From: Triticum aestivum
Taxonomy: Eukaryota; Streptophyta; Magnoliopsida; Poales; Poaceae
DNA: 64,000 nt
Assembly (NCBI RefSeq): GCF_018294505.1
Contig: NC_057801.1
Coordinates: 844,621,465-844,685,464 of the forward strand
Reading direction: 5' to 3'
Both the position numbers and the translations under genes were made by a program. Below the pieces are notes generated by a model, which had not been told where the DNA came from, made no database searches, and saw only the letters and a program-made list of their open reading frames with translations. Shown here piece after piece: positions 58,940-64,000 of the stretch (the stretch's first letter is position 1; each line of letters opens with the position of its first letter).

Positions 58940-60317
58940 GCAATTGTGAAAGCTCTTGTAGCATATCGCCTGCGGGAATCGGGCATCTCTTCTTCCGGGC
59001 GCCCCGTCATCATACCTGCAAATATACTCTGTCAATATGCCTCCTCGCCGAACTATGCCACAGTTCATTCAAGCACTTACTATAAATGCCACGTCGAAGC
59101 CTCCGGTTCTCCTTCACGGAGTCCGTGAGCTGAGCCCGAACATCTTTCAATTCGACGCTCAGTTGGAGATTAGCATCTTGCAGCTTATTCTTCGCCTGAA
59201 TAGACTGCATCAGCAAACGTTCCCCCGCCTTCAGTTGACTTCAAAGATGCAACTCATTACCTCCCACAGCCTCCGGATTTCCTCCGGGATTATCTGCCGA
59301 ATATTTCGTCAGATTTATACACCATGCCGAACACACAAACTGGTAGAAGAATCATTACCAGAAGAAATCTTTTTGGATCCCTCTTGTTCGGCTACGTTAG
59401 CCTTCATTTGAACCTTACACTCCTCCAGCTCTTGAGACAACTGGGCGTTCTTCTCTACAAGAACCTATGTATTTAATGATCCTTAAATCAGTTGTGCCAA
59501 CTGTTTCAAGTCTCAGGGGCTACTACTACACATACTTATTAAAATTCTCTTACCCGTATATCCTTCACATACTGGTCCGTTGCTCTGGCAAGTCCATCTT
59601 GAGCAGCGCGGATATAGGCGTGTCCGGAATTGAAGGCGTTGAACGCCTCTTCGGAAAAAATACCACCGCGGAGTACGACCCGTCGGCGCCGGTGATTCAT
59701 GGCGCTCTCCACTTCTGAATTTGTGGCGGAAAGCATATCCGTATCCTCCGCAGGTGGACAGTTTGGCATGTCCCCAAATCAGCCTCTGCTTGGGAATCCG
59801 GTCCAGGAATCCGGCTGCTGGAGGCATGGCCGGTAGGATCCCCATACATAGTCCGGCGTTTCCTAACAGGACGTAATTAAAGCTGTCACGTCTCTACAAA
59901 TCGACTAAATAAATCATGGGGCAAGTTCAATGAGTACCTCTGCGCCTGCGTACCGCTCCTGACCGCCTTCCTTTTAAGCCTACTTTGTCTAGGCGCCTCT
60001 TGCTGAGATGCCCCCGCGGGTTCCGCACGGCGTCCCGACCGCCGTTTCTGTGAAAACACGGCGTATTATGACAAAACTAAGGAATCCTTTCGGAAGGTTG
60101 AAGCCCCGACATTACTTACATGCGACACAGGAAGCAGTCTGGGATAATCCGCGATGATGGCCACTAAAGAGCCGCCACTGCTTGCCTGATAAAAAGTCCC
60201 GTCGACGAATTCCACGGATATGTCCGGATCTTCTTCAAGTCCGGGGTCGAGAGCCCGGCCGGGATCCTCTGGCTGCGGAGAGGGGCTGTTGAACTCTTTC
60301 ACAGCCTTTCTTAGTTC
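58940..60317 (-). pseudogene. Antisense gene of Tat element, downstream exons
   Basis: Predicted exons on the minus strand: 60317-60120 (ELRKAVKEFNSPSPQPEDPG ... PVSH), 60047-59938 (KRRSGRRAEPAGASQQ, basic), 59862 to about 59555 (ending ATDQYVKDIR), about 59463-59345 (VEKNAQLSQELEECKVQMKA, coiled coil) and about 59205-59088 (NKLQDANLQLSVELKDVRAQ, coiled coil). A short last exon lies near 59013-58940. Introns have GT-AG borders (for example 60395-60318 and 60119-60048). The third listed exon changes frame near 59775. The protein would join the exon 1 domain to a C-terminal coiled coil. Confidence 0.55.
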
Positions 60318-60395
60318 CTGTTTTGAAACAGCAAGGTAAATAATTGTGGTCAAGAAGGTAAGAACGAGTAGAGTCGAATAACAAAAACAACTTAC

Positions 60396-61341
60396 CCAAG
60401 CTTCGGGGGTTGTACATGGAAAATCCATCCCGCGGTTTAATGCGGAGGAACTCCTCTTCTTCTCCCTTGTACAATTCGGATAGTATCCTCGCCAAAGATG
60501 TGGCGGAGTCTGGACCTTTGCGACCGCAGCGGGAGGCATCGTCTTCTCCATTGAAGTGCCACATGGGTTTTCCCCTATATTGAAGTGGCTGCACTCCCCT
60601 TATAATACATATTGACATGACTTCAATTATTGTCAATCCTGATTTGGCCAGGGTTTGTATCCGGCTCATCAGATAGAAGACTTCCCTGTTTTCCTCCTCC
60701 TGGGGGCTCCGAGGGCGCCAGCTTTGGCGTTTCTTCAGCGGAGTATTGGTGAACTCAGGAAGGCCCGTCCGGACTGGGTCCGGAAGGGGAACGTCATCAA
60801 CATAAAACCACTCCGAGGGCCAGTCTTCGGACGCCTTCTTTGGAGTACCGGACAGGTATCCGGTCTGGGCGATGCGCCATATTTCGGCTCCGCCCACTTG
60901 ATATATAGATCCCTCCTGGTTGCGTGGGACGAGGCAAAATAACCTCTTCCATAGCTCGAAATGAGCTTCGCAGCCCAGGAACAGCTCGCAGAGGGCAACG
61001 TAGCCCGCAATATGCAGTATGGAGGCGGGGGTAAGATTATGCAACTGGAGACCGTAAAACTCCAGGAGCCCGCGGAGGAATGGGTGGATTGGAAACCCGA
61101 CGCCTCTTAGCAGATACGGGACAAGGCATACCCGCTCCCCCAGAGAAGGGTTGGGGAATCTCTCCGCTTGCTCCCCGCCATTATAGGTGGCTAGTCCGGA
61201 TCGGACAGGGACCATGTATGCGGGCGGAAGAAACCCTTTGGTCTGCAGCTCTATTAGGCGGCTGTGAGGGATGGAACACTTTTCCCAATCCCCTGGCTTC
61301 GAGCTGGGGGAGCGGCGAGCAGGGCTGCGGCGACCGGTCAT
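60396..61341 (-). CDS. Antisense gene of Tat element, exon 1 (putative gypsy-type transposon protein)
   Basis: An open antisense frame starts MTGRRSPARRSPSSKPGDWE and runs 315 codons. It includes VPYLLRGVGFPIHPFLRGLL and EFYGLQLHNLTPASILHIAG, matching my recollection of the plant 'putative gypsy type transposon' domain (Transposase_28). It ends at GCTTGG|GTAAGT. Tat elements such as RIRE2 and Grande are known to carry such antisense genes; their function is unknown. An upstream in-frame ATG at 61431 would add 30 residues. The exon is uninterrupted, unlike gag-pol on the other strand. Joining to exon 2 is out of frame by one base, so this copy probably carries a one-base insertion at AGCTTGG. 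Confidence 0.75.
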
Positions 61342-61673
61342 GATGGGGTGGCCTCTTTTGGGCGCGCTCTGCGGAATGCTTGCTTGGGGGAAGATGGTGT
61401 GATTTGGATCTGAAGATCCCCGTCTCCTCAAATAGACGGTTCATCTACGGGATTAGGGTGTCAAATGCAAAAATGCCCCGGCCCCTCGCCTTCGATCGAC
61501 ACGTGGAGGTGGCCATTATTGAAGCACAGAAGCTGAGGAGTACAACCTTACTGGGAGGCCAGACACTATTCGCCATGACGGGTGCACCGGATTTGGAGAA
61601 GAACCCGCCTTGCAATGCCGAAGACAATACGCGCGCCGGACTCATCGTCATTGAAGCCTGGTTCGGGGGCTAC

Positions 61674-62156
61674 TGAGGGAGTCCTGGATAAGGGGGTATC
61701 CGGACAACCCGACTATATACTTTGGCCGGACTGATGGACTATGAAGATACAAGATAGAAGACTTCATCCCGTGTCCGGATGGGACTCTCCTTGGCGTGGA
61801 AGGCAAGCTTGGCGATTCGGATGTAGATCTCCTCCTCTGTAAACCAGCCCTGTGTAACCCTAGCCCCCTCCAGTGTCTATATAAACTGGAGGGTTTAGTC
61901 CGTAGGACCAATCATCATTATCATCAACAATCATACCATAGGCTAGCTTCTAGGGTTTAGCCTCTCTGATCTCGTGGTAGATCAACTCTTGTAATACTCA
62001 TATCATCAAGATCAATCAAGCAGGAAGTAGGGTATTACCTCCATCAAGAGGGCCCGAACCAGGGTAAACATCGTGTCCCCAGTCTCCTGTTACCATTAGC
62101 CTTAAACGCACAGTTCGGGACTCCCTACCCGAGATCCCCCGGTTTTGACACCGACA
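61674..62156 (+). repeat. 3' LTR of element C
   Basis: 483 bp, TGAGGGAGTCCTGG...TTTTGACACCGACA, preceded by the G-rich polypurine stretch TTCGGGGGCTAC. Confidence 0.9.
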
Positions 62157-62456
62157 GTGCCCTCCACCCTCGTGGCCGCCTCATTTATTTCTTTACTTCC
62201 ACTCCAAGTCCTGTGGATCACGTTCGTTCCAAAAATCACGCTCCCGAACGTTTCATTCTGTTTGGACTCCGTTTGATATTCCTTTTCTTCGAAACACTGA
62301 AATAGGCGAAAAAACAACAATACGGGCTGGGCCTCTGGTTAGTAGGTTAGTCCCAAAAATGATATAAAAGTGTAAAGTAAAGCCCATAAACATCCAAAAT
62401 GGGTAATATAATATCATGGAACAATAAAAAACTATAGATACGTTGGAGACGTATCA

Positions 62457-64000
62457 AATTGCCAAACCCGATGAAAAAGATAAGCATAGACCTGTTGTTG
62501 GCATGCCTGTTGTCTCAGTTAAAATAGGATATCATTGCTATCTTGGCTTATGTGATTTAGGTGCTAGCATGAGTGCTATTCCCTTTACCTTATACCCAGA
62601 AATTATGGATGACATAGCACCCGCTAAAATAGAAGACATAGATGTTACTATTAAACTTACTAATAGAGACACCATCACACCACTTGGGATGTTAGAGATG
62701 TTGGAGTCTTGTGTGGGAAAATAAAATACCCGACTGATTTTCTAGTTCTTCGTTCCGAGAAGATGTCTTTTGTCCCATTATCTCGTCTAGACCTTTCTTG
62801 AACACTATCAATGCTACTACAAATTGTCATAAACAAACTGTCAATGTTCGCTTTGGTGATGTGTCTCATGAATTTAATTTTTCCAAGTTTAATAGACAAC
62901 CTCATAAGAAAGAATTACCTAATAAGGATGAAATAATTGGTCTTGCTTATATTGTCATGCCTCCTACTGATCCACTAGAACAATATTTGCTAGACCATGA
63001 AAATGATATGCATATGCATGAAAGAAATGAAATAGATAAATTTTTCTTTGAACAACGACCTCTGCTCAAACATAATTTGCCTATTGAAACTCTCTCTTGG
63101 AGGTCCTCGTCCACCTAAAGGTGATCCTGTGTTTGAATTAAAACAATTGTTTGACACTTTGAAATATGCTTATCTTGATGAGAAAAAGATATATCCTGTT
63201 ATCATTAGTGCTAACCTTTCATAACATGAAGAAGAAAGATTATTATTAACTCCGAAGAAGCACCGTTGCTATTGGATATACTCTTGATGATCTTAAAGGC
63301 ATTAGTCCCACTCTATGTCAGCATAATATTAATATGGAACCTGATGCCAAACCCGTTGTTGACCATCACCGATGTTTGAATCCTAAGATGAAAGAAGTGG
63401 TAAGACCTGAAATACTAAAGCTTCTGGAAGCAGGTATAATCTATCCCATAGCTGATAGTAGATGGGTAAGTCCCGTTCATTGTGTCCCTAAGAAAGGTGG
63501 TATCACTATTGTTCCTAATGATAAAAACGAACTTATCACACAAAGAATTGTTACTGGCTATAGAATGGTAATTGATTTCAGAAAACTAAATAAAGCACCA
63601 AGAAAAGATCATTACCCTCTGCCTTTTATTGATCAAATCTTGGAAAGATTATCTAAGCACACATACTTTTGCTTCCTTGATGGATATTCTATTTTTTCTC
63701 AAATACCTGTTTCACAACCTCATTAAGATAAAACCACCTTTACTTGCCCTTTTATAGCTTATGCTTATAGACATATGCTTTTTGGTTTATGCAATGCACC
63801 TGTTACCTTTCAAAGATGTATGACTGCTATATTCTCTGATTTTTATGAATATATTGTTGAGGTTTTTATAGATGATTTTTCCATTTACGGAACTTCTTTT
63901 GATGGTTGCTTAAGCAACCTTTATTGAGTTTTGCAGAGATGTGAGCAAACTTATCTTGTCTTGAGTTGGGAGAAGTGCCACTTTATGGTTAATGAAGGTA
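62457..64000 (+). pseudogene. Pol of Gypsy element A (protease, RT), runs off window
   Basis: Continuation of element A after element B. Protease-like CDLGASMSAIPFTLYPE (D at 62554) comes first. A frame change follows near 62700, a piece HEFNFSKFNRQPHKKELPNK from 62868, and more frame changes. Then reverse transcriptase: KLLEAGIIYPIADSRWVSPV, YRMVIDFRKLNKAPRKDHYP, TAA at 63724, and FIDDFSIYG near 63867 (the YxDD box as FIDD, usual in Athila). A further stop lies near 63926. RNase H and integrase would lie beyond the window. Confidence 0.88.

Larger units (their letters stand above)
52285..62156 (+). mobile_element. Gypsy element C, Tat lineage
   Basis: LTRs 52285-52764 and 61674-62156 begin TGAGGGAGTCC and end GACACCGACA. 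The flanking 5-mers are GCGCC and GTGCC, a TSD with one C-to-T change. TTGGTGCTTCCATTGAGAG follows the 5' LTR, and TTCGGGGGCTAC precedes the 3' LTR as polypurine tract. A second, extra RNase H and an antisense gene downstream of pol place it in the Tat lineage (RIRE2/Grande/Cinful-like; by recall similar to wheat Fatima). Confidence 0.92.
34492..62456 (-). mobile_element. Gypsy element B, pol-less, with three later insertions
   Basis: Minus-strand element with LTRs 34492-38959 and 51004-62456 (both interrupted), beginning TGCTACGTCTTGAGC and ending GTTGGAG(G/A)CGTATCA on the plus strand. The 5-bp TSD AATTG is perfect (34487-34491 and 62457-62461). Its own internal DNA is only 38960-40978 plus 49445-51003, about 3.6 kb. 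That holds a primer site and a gag-like frame but no protease, RT or integrase. It is therefore a large non-autonomous derivative. Nested inside are a copied segment (35617-38687), a BARE-type Copia (40984-49444) and Gypsy C (52285-62156). Confidence 0.88.
51004..62456 (-). repeat. Right (5') LTR of element B, interrupted by Gypsy C
   Basis: LTR pieces 51004-52284 and 62162-62456. The gap is Gypsy element C plus its TSD. It supplies the intact LTR sequence missing from the left copy. Confidence 0.88.

Overview
This window is repeat-rich nuclear DNA from a grass, almost certainly Triticeae (wheat, Aegilops, barley or rye relatives). The evidence is GT-AG introns in small genes, Stowaway MITEs with CTCCCTC termini, a BARE1/WIS/Angela-type Copia element, and several LTR retrotransposons nested inside one another. 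There is no bacterial, viral or CRISPR content. I count two convincing cellular genes, both at the left edge: a histone H2A gene cut by the window start, and a small four-exon RRM RNA-binding protein gene.

Left part (1-12427). H2A and the RRM gene lie head to tail about 400 bp apart. A block from the last H2A codons through the RRM gene and its 3' flank recurs from 9173. In that copy the RRM gene is dead, with a stop in exon 2 and a broken RNP1. Between the copies sits an intact Copia element with identical 117-bp LTRs and a full 1502-residue Gag-Pol. Three small Stowaway MITEs follow. A second, decayed Copia (12428-19189, TSD AGAAT) carries a LINE-like insertion with a 14-bp TSD and a 31-bp minisatellite inside its 5' LTR.

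Middle part (20083-32140). Four-plus direct repeats of 1.7-3.6 kb form a tandem array. Three of the units carry an antisense H2A pseudogene with its intron position preserved, and each has different lesions. The same units carry a decayed coding-like frame of unknown identity and AT-rich filler. One unit also holds a plastid DNA insertion containing the 3' end of rbcL and its terminator hairpin.

Right part (32289-64000). A plus-strand Athila-like Gypsy element (A) is split by a minus-strand, pol-less Gypsy element (B, 34492-62456, TSD AATTG). B contains three later events. A BARE/Angela-type Copia sits in its internal region (40984-49444, TSD AAACA). A Tat-lineage Gypsy (C, 52285-62156) sits in its right LTR. 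A 3.07-kb copy of the array, the rbcL insertion and the start of element A's LTR sits in its left LTR, joined by short microhomology. Element C has a single 1702-codon gag-pol frame broken only by five stop codons. It also has a spliced antisense gene of the kind known from Tat elements. The window ends inside element A's reverse transcriptase.

Relative order from nesting: the array formed, A inserted, B entered A, then the BARE element, element C and the copied segment entered B. The order among those last three is not fixed by nesting. Family assignments rest on visible motifs and recall; no database search was run.
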